From the NCBI GenBank assembly GCA_037134755.1, contig JBAXLO010000079.1:1-17767 (forward strand): 17,767 nt of DNA. The letters run 5' to 3'. Made by a program: the position numbers and the translations under genes. The first letter of the stretch is position 1; the number at the start of each line of letters is the position of its first letter. The DNA is from JBAXLO01 sp037134755 (GTDB lineage: Bacteria > Bacteroidota > Bacteroidia > Bacteroidales > JACABE01). Shown piece after piece: positions 7,392 through 16,109 of the stretch. The notes under the pieces are model-generated. The model had not been told where the DNA came from. It searched no databases and saw nothing but the letters and a program-made list of their open reading frames with translations.

Positions 7392-10300
7392 ATGAAAAAG
7401 ATTCTTTTGGGCATCATCACGTTTATTATTTTAAGCATTAACGCAAATGCGGAGCTGATAACAGGAACATTTAATATACCGGGAGATTATCTCTCTATTA
7501 ACTACGCAATGATCGATATATCCTCCAATGGTGTTGGTTATGGTGGAGTTATCTTTAATGTTGCTGCCGGATACACCGAAACGGTAACAGGCTTAACGCT
7601 TAATACAATAACAAGTAGCGATATTAATCATTCTATTGTGTTTCAGAAGATAGGCATAGGGGCTAATCCAAAGATTATTGCTACTGGCGGAACAGGTACT
7701 GTAGATGCGGCAATTACAATATCAGGTACTAGTTTTGTGACTTTTAATGGAATTGATATTGCTGTAAGTGGCACTAATCTGGAAATAGGTTATCTGATTC
7801 AAAACGCGTCTACAAACGTGGGATCTCAATATGATACCATAAAGAATTGTAAAATCACACTCGACAAAAGCAATACTAACTCGTTTGGCATTTATCAAAT
7901 GCCTACCTTTATTCCGGCATCATTAGCAGGCACCAATTCATTTAACACCTTTCATAATATTAGTGTTGATAATGCCTATAATGGGATATACCTCTTGTCG
8001 CAAACTAACTTTCGTGACCAAAATTGCACGGTTGATTCGTGTATGATAGGAACTTCCGGCGCAAATAGTATTGGAGGAGGGGGTACTCAAGCCACATGGG
8101 GCTTAAGATGCGATGGGGCTAACAATGTAAAAGTATGGAACTGCGAAGTATGTAACATTACTATGTCGGGTACAAAAAACATTGGCGGTATTTTTCTTAG
8201 TGCTTGTACAGGCGTTTGTCAGGTGGTTAATAATAAAGTGCATGATATTAAAGTAACTTCCACTTCGTTGACTGCTATCCCCATAGGTTTGCGAATTGAA
8301 GAACCTTCCGGAGAAACAGCTTCGCTATATAATAATATAGTATGGGGGTTTGCGCATGGGCTTACTACTGCTAACGCAACGATGTTGTGCAGAGGCATTT
8401 CTATTAACTCACAATCGAGCTATACAGGCACTGTAAATGCTTATTTCAACACCATTTCAGTTGTATTGGGAGCTGCCCCTACATCCACCGTGTTTAGCAT
8501 AGGATATGGATTGGCAAATATTAAAAATAATATCTTTAGCAATACTTCCACAACTGGAGCAACCTCTTCCAGGTATTGTATCTATGCTGCAAGTGGCACT
8601 TTAAGCTCTTCGGATAATAATGATTTGTATATACCTACAGGAACTAACAGCTTTACCGGCAACTATGCAGGTGTTAACAAGGCTTTTCTTAGCGACTGGC
8701 GTACAGCTACTGCTATGGATGCCGGCTCAACAAATGCTAACCCTACCTTTACTTCCTCAACAGACCTTCATACTATTATGGCAACATTGAATAATCAAGG
8801 AGTAACAATAACTGGTGTTACAATAGATAATAGCGGCACTACACGCTCCTATCCTCCCGATATAGGAGCTTATGAATTCTCTTTGTATGCCACAGTTAAA
8901 GCAGGTGCTACAGCCACAAATATAACTTCAACAAGTGCTACGTTGTCAGGCACTATTAATGCTAATAACGAAATTGCTACCGGTGTTTTCGAATATGGAA
9001 CAAGTCTTTCTTATGGTTCAACTTCAGCTTACACACCATCACCTGTTACAGGTGTGATTAATACTTCGGTTTCTGCTAATATAACAGGGCTACTGCCTAA
9101 TACAACTTATCATTTCAGATTAAATGCTACTACTTCTAAAGGTCTTTTTAATGGAGATGATCAGACATTAACTACAGCTACCCCAACCCTAAGTGCAAGC
9201 TCATTACTTAATTTTGAAGCTATATGTGTTAACACGACATCTACACCTAATAGCTTTACGATCATAGGCACTAATCTCACAACTGATAATGTAACAGTAG
9301 CTGCACTCAATGGTTTTACTTATTGTACAAGTGCAAATGGAACTTATAGTACTTCTTTATCGATAGCTCAAACCGGAGGTAGTTTCTCACAAGTGGTTTA
9401 TGTAAAATTCAATCCTACCAACGTTCAATCTTATAATGGCAATATAGCAATAGGAGGTGGAGGTGCTGTTTCATATAATGTAGCAGCTACAAATACAGGT
9501 GTTAACCCTGCAACTGTTATAAACAATCAATCTACTGCTACACAATCTGTGTGTGTTAGCGGTGCTTTTAATCCAATAACTGTTACTGCTTCGGGTACTA
9601 ATCTAACTTATCAATGGTATAGCAATACTACTGCAATTAATACCGATGGCACTTCTTTACTTACAGCTAATGGTACTCAAACCAGCACTTGTACTCCTCA
9701 AGCTATAGCCAATGGAACTCTTTATTATTATTGCATTGTAAGCGGAACATGTGGAACTGCAACTAGTGCAATATCCGAAGCGTTTAATGTATATCTTACC
9801 TCACAACCCACTAACTTAACACTCCAAGCAGACATTACAACTATCACAGGTACTTTCTCCAGCTCCTCAGGTGCTGACCATTTTTTAATTATTAGAAGCA
9901 CATTAAATACTTTATCTTCTACACCTATAAACGGCACTAATTATAATACTTATGATGCTTTGGGTGGTGGTTTTGTAGTCTCTTATCAAACGGGCACAGC
10001 AATATCCGATTCAGGTTTAATCTCCGGTATGCACTATTATTATTATATCTTTGCTGTTAATAATAACTGCACTAGTGGTCCTTCTTATGTTATAAATAAT
10101 CCCCTTAGCGGGAATATGGCTACCAATATGCCACTTCCAACTAATAAAACACTAAAAATTACAGCTATGCTACAAGAATATTTTAACAACCTAACTGGTG
10201 TAATGAATCCAACTAAAGGAATTAATTGGGTTTCCGGTGATCTCTTTAATAACTTTGGTGATTCAATTGTTGACACTATAACTGTTATCATAAGACAAAC

Positions 10301-10790
10301 AAATGCTAGCGATCCAACAAACCCTTGTACTAAAGACACTACACTTTATGGTGTAAGTATTAATGTTGATGGTTCAATAACTCCTATTTCTATTTCTTCT
10401 TCCTTGGCGGGATATCATTATATAGAAATTAAGCATCGCAATAGCATAGAAACCTGGAGTGATTCAGTTGATTTCTCAAATGATACTGTAAGATACGATT
10501 TCTATAATCATATCTCACAATTTGCTTTAGATGGTGGTATGTTGCAAAATGGAACACATACATGGATATGGGGAGGAGATGTTAATCAAAATGGAAATCT
10601 TGAATCAGCTGATGCTACACTTATTTATGTAGCAGCAAATTCAGATGACCCAACTGTTAATAATGGCTATGTTATCTGCGATATTGATGGTAATGGAAAT
10701 TTAGATTCTCAAGATTATGGAATGGCTTATAACAATGCAAATCTCGGAGCTAATGTTATTAATCCTTTCTCTTATCTAAAGAAAAAGTAG
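7392..10790 (+). CDS. Large secreted multidomain protein: beta-helix, FN3, Ig-like, dockerin-like end
   Basis: A 1132-aa surface or secreted protein. Domains in order: a signal peptide (1-20, MKKILLGIITFIILSINANA); a right-handed beta-helix region rich in Asn/Thr/Gly turns (about 60-410, for example KNCKITL, NNKVHDI, FNTISVV, KNNIFSN) that ends in PPDIGAYEFSLYA (to 500); a fibronectin type III domain (501-598, with TATNITSTSATLSGTI and LLPNTTYHFRLNATT); a beta-sandwich (about 600-705); an Ig-like domain (about 708-806, LTYQWYSNTTAI); and an FN3-like domain (about 810-915). The C-terminal module (920-1132) has the IEIKHRNSIETWS motif. It ends in two EF-hand-like loops resembling dockerin (Asp1063-Asp1074, Asp1097-Asp1108). 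No T9SS type A or B sorting domain is visible at the extreme C terminus (NPFSYLKKK). It stands alone with its own promoter. A role in adhesion or glycan binding is plausible, not shown. Confidence 0.85.
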   Translation: MKKILLGIITFIILSINANAELITGTFNIPGDYLSINYAMIDISSNGVGYGGVIFNVAAGYTETVTGLTLNTITSSDINHSIVFQKIGIGANPKIIATGGTGTVDAAITISGTSFVTFNGIDIAVSGTNLEIGYLIQNASTNVGSQYDTIKNCKITLDKSNTNSFGIYQMPTFIPASLAGTNSFNTFHNISVDNAYNGIYLLSQTNFRDQNCTVDSCMIGTSGANSIGGGGTQATWGLRCDGANNVKVWNCEVCNITMSGTKNIGGIFLSACTGVCQVVNNKVHDIKVTSTSLTAIPIGLRIEEPSGETASLYNNIVWGFAHGLTTANATMLCRGISINSQSSYTGTVNAYFNTISVVLGAAPTSTVFSIGYGLANIKNNIFSNTSTTGATSSRYCIYAASGTLSSSDNNDLYIPTGTNSFTGNYAGVNKAFLSDWRTATAMDAGSTNANPTFTSSTDLHTIMATLNNQGVTITGVTIDNSGTTRSYPPDIGAYEFSLYATVKAGATATNITSTSATLSGTINANNEIATGVFEYGTSLSYGSTSAYTPSPVTGVINTSVSANITGLLPNTTYHFRLNATTSKGLFNGDDQTLTTATPTLSASSLLNFEAICVNTTSTPNSFTIIGTNLTTDNVTVAALNGFTYCTSANGTYSTSLSIAQTGGSFSQVVYVKFNPTNVQSYNGNIAIGGGGAVSYNVAATNTGVNPATVINNQSTATQSVCVSGAFNPITVTASGTNLTYQWYSNTTAINTDGTSLLTANGTQTSTCTPQAIANGTLYYYCIVSGTCGTATSAISEAFNVYLTSQPTNLTLQADITTITGTFSSSSGADHFLIIRSTLNTLSSTPINGTNYNTYDALGGGFVVSYQTGTAISDSGLISGMHYYYYIFAVNNNCTSGPSYVINNPLSGNMATNMPLPTNKTLKITAMLQEYFNNLTGVMNPTKGINWVSGDLFNNFGDSIVDTITVIIRQTNASDPTNPCTKDTTLYGVSINVDGSITPISISSSLAGYHYIEIKHRNSIETWSDSVDFSNDTVRYDFYNHISQFALDGGMLQNGTHTWIWGGDVNQNGNLESADATLIYVAANSDDPTVNNGYVICDIDGNGNLDSQDYGMAYNNANLGANVINPFSYLKKK

Positions 10791-10899
10791 AGAAATAAAT
10801 TAAAGCATAAATAGTTTTATGTATGATGGGTTATTATTAAGACAGTTATTAAAATTGTTAAAAATAAAAAAAAACAATATGAACAAAGGTATTTTGTTG

Positions 10900-10907
10900 T
10901 ATGTTTG
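10900..10907 (+). promoter_or_regulatory. -7 promoter box for trxA
   Basis: TATGTTTG matches TAnnTTTG and lies 36 bp before the trxA ATG. No clear -33 TTTG was found about 20 bp further upstream. It probably drives trxA and, by read-through, the DUF58 gene. Confidence 0.55.
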
Positions 10908-10943
10908 TACTGTTAAAATAAACCAACAAATATATTCAAAAAA

Positions 10944-11261
10944 ATGGCATTAACAATAACAGATCAAAACTTTGAAGAAGTAGTATTGAAATCAGATAAA
11001 GTGGTTTTAATAGACCTATGGGCAGAATGGTGCGGTCCATGCAGAATGGTTGGACCAATTGTAGAAGAAATGGCAAAAGAATACGAAGGTAGAGCAGTAA
11101 TAGGCAAACTGGACGTTGATAACAACCCTGAAACAACCAACCGTTTTGGCGTTAGAAATATACCTACTATCTTATTTATTAAAGGTGGAGAAATTGTAGA
11201 CAAACAAGTAGGCGCAGTGCCAAAAGCTGTACTTACAAAAAAATTGGATGCTCTATTATAA
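10944..11261 (+). CDS. trxA: Thioredoxin
   Basis: A small cytoplasmic disulfide reductase that keeps protein thiols reduced and supplies electrons to enzymes such as ribonucleotide reductase; thioredoxin reductase recharges it. The 105-aa length is standard. The active site is W29-C30-G31-P32-C33 within DLWAEWCGPCRM. The buried Asp24 (VLIDLW), the LDVDNNP segment (56-62) and cis-Pro74 (NIPT) are all present, followed by the final FIKGGEIVDKQVGA strands. There is no signal peptide, so it is the cytoplasmic form and not a periplasmic TlpA-like protein. A -7 promoter box sits 36 bp upstream. The DUF58 gene follows after 28 bp on the same strand and is probably co-transcribed. Confidence 0.98.
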   Translation: MALTITDQNFEEVVLKSDKVVLIDLWAEWCGPCRMVGPIVEEMAKEYEGRAVIGKLDVDNNPETTNRFGVRNIPTILFIKGGEIVDKQVGAVPKAVLTKKLDALL

Positions 11262-11289
11262 TATATAGTGTCGCCTCGGAAAACAAATA

Positions 11290-12228
11290 ATGGAACAAAA
11301 TACAATTGAACAGAACCGGATTGAACAATTCGGTTCTTTAGAGTTTATAGCACGGCAGGTTGTAGAGGGATTTATTACAGGCTTGCACAAAAGTCCGTTC
11401 CATGGCTTTTCAGTAGAATTTGCCGAACATAGATTATATAATGATGGAGAATCAACACGTCATATAGATTGGAAACTATATGGTAGAACTGAAAAATTGT
11501 TTGTAAAAAGATATGAAGAGGAAACAAATCTTAGATGTCAAATTATAATTGATAATTCGTCATCTATGTATTTTCCTTTTGATAAAAAGATTGCAGCCGA
11601 TAATCCCAATAAAATAACCTTTGCAGTATATGCTTCCGCAGCAATTATGTATTTACTAAGAAGACAAAGAGATGCAGTTGGCTTAAGTGTGTTTGCAGAT
11701 AATATTGAGCTTCAAACTTTATGTAAATCAAATCTGATTCATCATAAATTACTTTATCATAAGTTAGAAGAACTGCTCAACCCTATTTCAACTGAAGAAA
11801 GGAAGAAAACCTTTGCTGCAGATGCTTTACATCAGATAGCAGAAAGTATCCATAAACGTAGCCTAGTAATAATTTTCAGCGATATGTTTGAAAATAATAA
11901 CGAAACAGAGAAATTGTTTCAGGCTTTACAACATCTCAGACATAATAAACATGAAGTAATTTTATTTCATGTAACTGATAAAAAGAAAGAAATGGATTTC
12001 GAATTCGATAATCGTCCTTATAAATTTATTGATGTAGAAACCAGCAAAGAAATAAAAATAAATCCTAGTCAAGTAAAAGAAAATTATATTAAAGCGGTCA
12101 ACGACTTCAAAAATCAGCTTAAACTCCGATGTGGTCAATATCAAATTGACTTTGTCGAAGCTGATATTAATCTTGGATTTCGTCAAATCTTATTACCCTA
12201 TTTTCTAAAAAGGGGAAAAATGCACTAG
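11290..12228 (+). CDS. DUF58 (vWA-like) protein
   Basis: A 312-aa member of the DUF58 family, proteins with a von Willebrand A-like fold that usually work with MoxR AAA ATPases; their precise reaction is not established. Family landmarks are clear: the signature RHIDWKLYGRTEKLFVKRYEEE (Arg57-His58 and Asp60-Trp61-Lys62, then the VKRYEEE stretch), and a metal-ion-dependent adhesion motif DxSxS at Asp88-Asn-Ser90-Ser-Ser92 (IIIDNSSSM). Later come the vWA strands LVIIFSDMFE (around 195) and VILFHVTDKK. There is no signal peptide, so the protein is cytoplasmic. It follows trxA by 28 bp. No moxR or bat-type vWA genes are in this window, so a MoxR partner, if any, is encoded elsewhere. The ATG at 11290 gives a natural family N terminus (EQFGSLEFIARQVVEGF). 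Confidence 0.93.
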   Translation: MEQNTIEQNRIEQFGSLEFIARQVVEGFITGLHKSPFHGFSVEFAEHRLYNDGESTRHIDWKLYGRTEKLFVKRYEEETNLRCQIIIDNSSSMYFPFDKKIAADNPNKITFAVYASAAIMYLLRRQRDAVGLSVFADNIELQTLCKSNLIHHKLLYHKLEELLNPISTEERKKTFAADALHQIAESIHKRSLVIIFSDMFENNNETEKLFQALQHLRHNKHEVILFHVTDKKKEMDFEFDNRPYKFIDVETSKEIKINPSQVKENYIKAVNDFKNQLKLRCGQYQIDFVEADINLGFRQILLPYFLKRGKMH

Positions 12229-12286
12229 AAAAGATAAATAATATTCTTTTTTGTATTTTTCTGCATTAAATTTCAGTAATTTTTAT

Positions 12287-12294
12287 TACTTTTG
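12287..12294 (+). promoter_or_regulatory. -7 promoter box for the TPR lipoprotein gene
   Basis: TACTTTTG matches the TAnnTTTG consensus 77 bp before the ATG at 12372, leaving a long AT-rich leader with an AATAATAAT run. No -33 TTTG is evident at the expected spacing. Confidence 0.5.
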
Positions 12295-12371
12295 TGCCAT
12301 ATTTTAATTTGTTCATTTATTTGCACAAAAAATAGACATTCAAATAATAATAACAATAATAATAATCAGCT

Positions 12372-14180
12372 ATGAAAAAAAATAGTTTAAGACTTTTATC
12401 AACACTTATATTAGTTACCATACTAGTATCTGGTTGTGGACTAAGCAAAATGGTAAAAAAATACAATACAGTAACGTATGAAGTAACACCAAACCCTTTA
12501 GAAGTTCATGGTGATAAAGTATCTGTTACTGTTAAAGGAAGAATTCCAGCAAAATATTTTAATAAAAAAGCAGCAGTTTATGTACAACCTGTTTTAAAAT
12601 ATGAAAGTGGCACTACCGCTTTAAAACCATTTTATCTTAAAGGTGAAAAAGCACAAGGTGATGGGACAGTTATTAACTACAAAAATGGCGGATCATTTAC
12701 CTACACTGATGTAATAGATTACAAACCTGAAATGAATAAATCGGAATTGTATGCAAACCCTATTGCACATATGTCCAATAAAGTTCCAGCAACAACTAAT
12801 TCAAAACCATCAGATGTTAAACTTCTAAAGAAAGCAGTATCATTAGGAGATACTAAATTAGCAGATGGTATTATTTATACATCTCAAAGAATTAATGTTA
12901 ATGGTGGTGAAAGCGTAAGTGCTCCTGATGGATACGAAAAAGAAACTATCATAAACAAAAAAGGAACTATTTATTATGTTGTTAATATGTCAAATTTAAA
13001 CTTTAAACTTGATTTGAATAAAACAGCTGAAGCAAAAACATCTTTGACTGCAATTAACGAATTAATTGCTCAGGGTTGGGTTATAAAAAATATAGATATC
13101 AATGCATGGGCTTCACCGGAAGGAGAAGAAAATCACAATGAAAATCTTTCGAAAGACAGAGCAAAAACTGCTAATAAATATATGGAAGATCAAATTGATG
13201 GTTTCTTAAAAGAGGTTGCAAAGAAAACTAAAACTAAAGTAAAAGACATTAAAAAAGCAACAACATATACAATTAATGCAAAAGGTGAAGACTGGGATGG
13301 ATTTATTGCTTCATTAGAGAAGTCAGATATTAAAGAAAAAAGCACAATTGTTAATGTTATTAAATCTCAACCAGACCATGCTAAAAAACAGCAAGAGATT
13401 AGAAACATGACAGTAATTTACAAACAAATTGAAGAAAAAATATTGCCTCCATTAAGAAGAGCAGAAATTACAGTTAATTTCTATCAACCTAAGAAAACAG
13501 ACAAACAAATGGCTTTACTTTCTACTAATTCTCCTGATTCATTAGATAATAAAGAGCTACTATATGCTGCTACATTAACAAAAGATCTAAACACACAACT
13601 TAAAATATATAAAGCTGCTACATCTATATATCCACAAGATTGGAAAGGTTATAACAATGCTGCAAGTGTTGATATAAAATTAGGTAATGCAAATGAAGCT
13701 TCTTCACTTTTAGAAAAAGCTAATTCATTACAACCAAACAATGCTTCGATTACTAATAATTTAGGTGTTGTTTCATTAATGAAAAAAGATTACAAAACAG
13801 CTAAATCATATTTCGAATCAGCACAAAAACTTGGTGCTTCAGAAGGTTACAACTTAGGAATTATTATGATAAAAGAAGGCAATTATAATGCTGCTTTATC
13901 ATCATTTGGTTCTAAAAAATGTGATTATAATGTTGCACTTGCGTCATTACTTTCAGGAAATAATACAGCTGCAAGTGCAGCTATTGAATGTGCACCTTTG
14001 AATGCTCAAACTTATTATTTAATGGCAATAATTGGAGCAAGAACAAATAATTTAAATATGATTTATGATAATCTTAAAAAAGCTTGTAGCGAAGATGCAA
14101 TTTATAAAGCTCAAGCAAAAGATGATCTAGAATTTGCTAAATATAACAAGAACTCTGAATTTCAGAATTCAATAAGATAG
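12372..14180 (+). CDS. Lipoprotein with OmpA-like segment and TPR repeats
   Basis: A 602-aa predicted lipoprotein. The signal peptide ends in the lipobox LVSGC with Cys22 as the acylated residue. Residues about 35-200 look like beta-sandwich sequence (YEVTPNPLEVHGDKVSVTVKG). A central OmpA-like segment follows, carrying NAWASPEGEENHNENLSKDR (from 244). It aligns with the GHxDxxG...LSxxRA signature of OmpA C-terminal domains but replaces the peptidoglycan-binding Asp with the SPEG variant, and it is followed by an insertion of about 70 residues. Residues about 394-590 form TPR-type helical repeats (NNAASVDIKLGNANEASSLL, NNLGVVSLMKKDYKTAKSYF, YNLGIIMIKEGNYNAALSSF). It is probably anchored to the outer membrane facing the periplasm, as a scaffold. 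It has its own promoter box and a terminator at 14200-14229, so it is likely monocistronic. It resembles PorE-like TPR/OmpA lipoproteins in outline but lacks their domain order. Confidence 0.82.
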   Translation: MKKNSLRLLSTLILVTILVSGCGLSKMVKKYNTVTYEVTPNPLEVHGDKVSVTVKGRIPAKYFNKKAAVYVQPVLKYESGTTALKPFYLKGEKAQGDGTVINYKNGGSFTYTDVIDYKPEMNKSELYANPIAHMSNKVPATTNSKPSDVKLLKKAVSLGDTKLADGIIYTSQRINVNGGESVSAPDGYEKETIINKKGTIYYVVNMSNLNFKLDLNKTAEAKTSLTAINELIAQGWVIKNIDINAWASPEGEENHNENLSKDRAKTANKYMEDQIDGFLKEVAKKTKTKVKDIKKATTYTINAKGEDWDGFIASLEKSDIKEKSTIVNVIKSQPDHAKKQQEIRNMTVIYKQIEEKILPPLRRAEITVNFYQPKKTDKQMALLSTNSPDSLDNKELLYAATLTKDLNTQLKIYKAATSIYPQDWKGYNNAASVDIKLGNANEASSLLEKANSLQPNNASITNNLGVVSLMKKDYKTAKSYFESAQKLGASEGYNLGIIMIKEGNYNAALSSFGSKKCDYNVALASLLSGNNTAASAAIECAPLNAQTYYLMAIIGARTNNLNMIYDNLKKACSEDAIYKAQAKDDLEFAKYNKNSEFQNSIR

Positions 14181-14199
14181 TTAAACAACTTTATCAGTT

Positions 14200-14229
14200 A
14201 AAAAAAGCTCCTCTAGAGGAGCTTTTTTT
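14200..14229. terminator. Rho-independent terminator, perfect palindrome
   Basis: A 30-bp perfect palindrome: A7, GCTCCTCTAGAGGAGC, T7. The RNA would form a GC-rich hairpin with CUAG at the tip, followed by a U-tract. It lies 19 bp after the stop codon of the TPR lipoprotein gene. Because of its symmetry it can act in both directions. Confidence 0.93.
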
Positions 14230-14296
14230 ATTTTAATAAAAACTTAATGTAAAATATTTAAACCTTTTTAACTTTTTTACGTTAAAATAATGTATA

Positions 14297-14328
14297 TTTG
14301 CAGAAAATTTCGGGATTATATATCTTTG
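14297..14328 (+). promoter_or_regulatory. Bacteroidota-type promoter for the OmpA-family gene
   Basis: TTTG (14297-14300) and TATCTTTG (14321-14328) are separated by 20 bp, an exact match to TTTG-N19-21-TAnnTTTG. A second -7-like box (TATATTTG, 14293-14300) overlaps the -33 element, so two nested starts are possible. The ATG is 53 bp downstream. Confidence 0.8.
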
Positions 14329-14381
14329 TATTATATTTCCCAACTTTTTCAAATTATTAATAACACCTATTTTAAAATTAT

Positions 14382-16052
14382 ATGAAAAAAATATATTTGT
14401 TAATCGCATTGTTTATAGTACTATTTAGTATTAAATCGCATAGCCAATCAGAAAAGGGGAAATTTTTAGATAATTGGTCTCTAAACCTTAATGCAGGAAT
14501 CCCTATGTTTTGGGGAGATGTTGAATCAACTTTAAGTGATAAAGTTAAAGCAAATACAGGATGGGGTTTTATGTTATCTAAAAGCATGAGTTCTTCTTTT
14601 GCCTTAAGAGGAGAATTTATTGGCGGAAGTGTATCTGGAAGTCAGCCAAAATACAACCGCTATTTTGATGCTGATTTTTATGATTATCATATAAATGGTA
14701 CATTAAATTTTATCAATCTAATATATGGCGAAAACCCTTGTAGAAAACTTAATGTTTTTGGCACATTAGGTATAGGTTTTAATCAATTTAGAAGTTTATT
14801 GAAAGAAATTAGCACCGATAAAATTATTGCACATAGTGGATATAGAAGTGTAGTTAATGGTGCAGGCGAAGAATGGGTTACAGAAACATTTATTGTTGGT
14901 GGTATTGGCTTTACTTATAGATTAGATAGTAGATTTGATCTCTCATTAGAAAATCAATGGCATGTTATGAATACTGATTATTTAGATGCTAAACCAGGTA
15001 GATTTAAATATGACATTTTATCCTATACTTCTTTTGGAATTACATATAAATTCAATTTCAGAAAAAATCCTAACACATTTGTGGATTGTGGAAAAGGAGG
15101 GAATCTAAAAGGTAAATTAGATGATGGTAGCAAGAAATATTATTATAATTATGAAACTAAACAAATAGATTCTTCTAGGTTTTATTATAACAATTATGAG
15201 AATAGAAGAATTGACACATTATTATATAACGGAAATCCTGTTTATAAATATAATATTTACAACTATAATGGAGGTGAGGTGATAATTAATGAAGGTAGTA
15301 AATCTTCTATTACAAAAATAGATAGTTTACTAAGATTTAATAATACACCACAAAATGATAAGATATTAGAATTGGAAAACAAAATAAAAGAACTTGAGAA
15401 TAGAAAGAATAATGTTGCGCCAACAAATATTACTCCGAATAATAACGATAAGATAAATGAGTTGGAAAACAAAATAAAAGAATTGCAAAGTCAGAAGAAT
15501 AATGTTGTTCCAACTAATAACACTCCTGTTAATAATGACAAGATGAATGAATTGGAGAATAAAATCAAAGAGCTAGAAAACAGGAAGAATAATGTTGCTC
15601 CAACGAATAATAATAATGACAAGATAAATGAGTTGGAAAATAAAATAAAGGACCTGGAAAATCAAAAAAATAGTAAAGGTTCTTCAAATAATGTAACAAC
15701 TACTAATAATATTACAAATGTTGGTCCTGATAATTTAAGTTTGCTTTCTGTTTTCTTTGACTTTAATAAATCAGTTATTCCTGCTTCTGAAATGCAAAAA
15801 ATTGAAATCGTTGCAAAGTTAATGTCAAAAGATCCGTCTATGAAAGTTGTTGTAACAGGACACTGTGATCAGAAAGGTACAGAAACTTATAACGAACGTC
15901 TAAGTAAAAGAAGAGCTAATGTTGTCTCAAAAGTATTAATTAATAAATATAAAATCAGCAAAGATAGGATTTCTAAAGAATTTCACGGAAAGAAAAACCC
16001 GATCTCTCAAGAACATTCAATAAATAGAAGAGTTGATTTTATCAGACAATAA
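14382..16052 (+). CDS. OmpA-family outer-membrane protein with coiled-coil repeats
   Basis: A 556-aa envelope protein that probably ties the outer membrane to peptidoglycan. The signal peptide is residues 1-21/22 (MKKIYLLIALFIVLFSIKSHS). Residues about 23-228 look like a small beta-barrel with alternating amphipathic strands (SLNLNAGIPMFWGDV, FGITYKFNF). A Tyr/Asn-rich linker follows (about 230-320, YYYNYETKQIDSSRFYY). Four copies of a repeat with the heptad-like NDKINELENKIKELENRKNN follow (325-440), predicted to be coiled coil. The OmpA C-terminal domain (446-556) starts LSLLSVFFDFNKSVIPASE. It has TGHCDQKG with Asp496 and LSKRRA with Arg511, the two residues equivalent to those that grip diaminopimelate in E. 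coli OmpA, and NRRVDF near the end. It has its own promoter and terminator, so it is monocistronic. Confidence 0.9.
   Translation: MKKIYLLIALFIVLFSIKSHSQSEKGKFLDNWSLNLNAGIPMFWGDVESTLSDKVKANTGWGFMLSKSMSSSFALRGEFIGGSVSGSQPKYNRYFDADFYDYHINGTLNFINLIYGENPCRKLNVFGTLGIGFNQFRSLLKEISTDKIIAHSGYRSVVNGAGEEWVTETFIVGGIGFTYRLDSRFDLSLENQWHVMNTDYLDAKPGRFKYDILSYTSFGITYKFNFRKNPNTFVDCGKGGNLKGKLDDGSKKYYYNYETKQIDSSRFYYNNYENRRIDTLLYNGNPVYKYNIYNYNGGEVIINEGSKSSITKIDSLLRFNNTPQNDKILELENKIKELENRKNNVAPTNITPNNNDKINELENKIKELQSQKNNVVPTNNTPVNNDKMNELENKIKELENRKNNVAPTNNNNDKINELENKIKDLENQKNSKGSSNNVTTTNNITNVGPDNLSLLSVFFDFNKSVIPASEMQKIEIVAKLMSKDPSMKVVVTGHCDQKGTETYNERLSKRRANVVSKVLINKYKISKDRISKEFHGKKNPISQEHSINRRVDFIRQ
15354..15689 (+). 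repeat. In-frame tandem repeats encoding coiled-coil units
   Basis: Four in-frame copies within the OmpA-family gene start at 15354, 15444, 15534 and 15615. The first two are 90 bp, the third 81 bp (three codons shorter in the Asn/Thr/Pro spacer), and the last is degenerate after about 60 bp. Each encodes NDKxxELENKIKELxxxKNN followed by a spacer such as VAPTNNTP. The close nucleotide similarity suggests recent duplication or slippage; all changes keep the frame. Confidence 0.92.
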
Positions 16053-16067
16053 TATTTTAATCTAAAT

Positions 16068-16109
16068 AAAAAGAAGAGGCTTTCTCAAATGAGACAGCCT
16101 CTTCTTTTT
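16068..16109. terminator. Rho-independent terminator after the OmpA-family gene
   Basis: AAAAAGAAGAGGCT (16068-16081) pairs perfectly with AGCCTCTTCTTTTT (16096-16109). The 14-nt loop contains a nested TCTC/GAGA stem. A T-run ends the structure. It begins 15 bp after the stop codon; the poly-A on the left arm also allows function in the other direction. Confidence 0.92.

Noticed and set aside
10964..11305. 113-codon minus-strand frame opposite trxA
   Set aside because: Fully antisense to an unmistakable thioredoxin.
12372..14180. Assignment of the lipoprotein as T9SS PorE
   Set aside because: PorE has TPR, then a WD40-like propeller, then a C-terminal OmpA domain. Here the OmpA-like segment precedes the TPRs and no propeller is seen.
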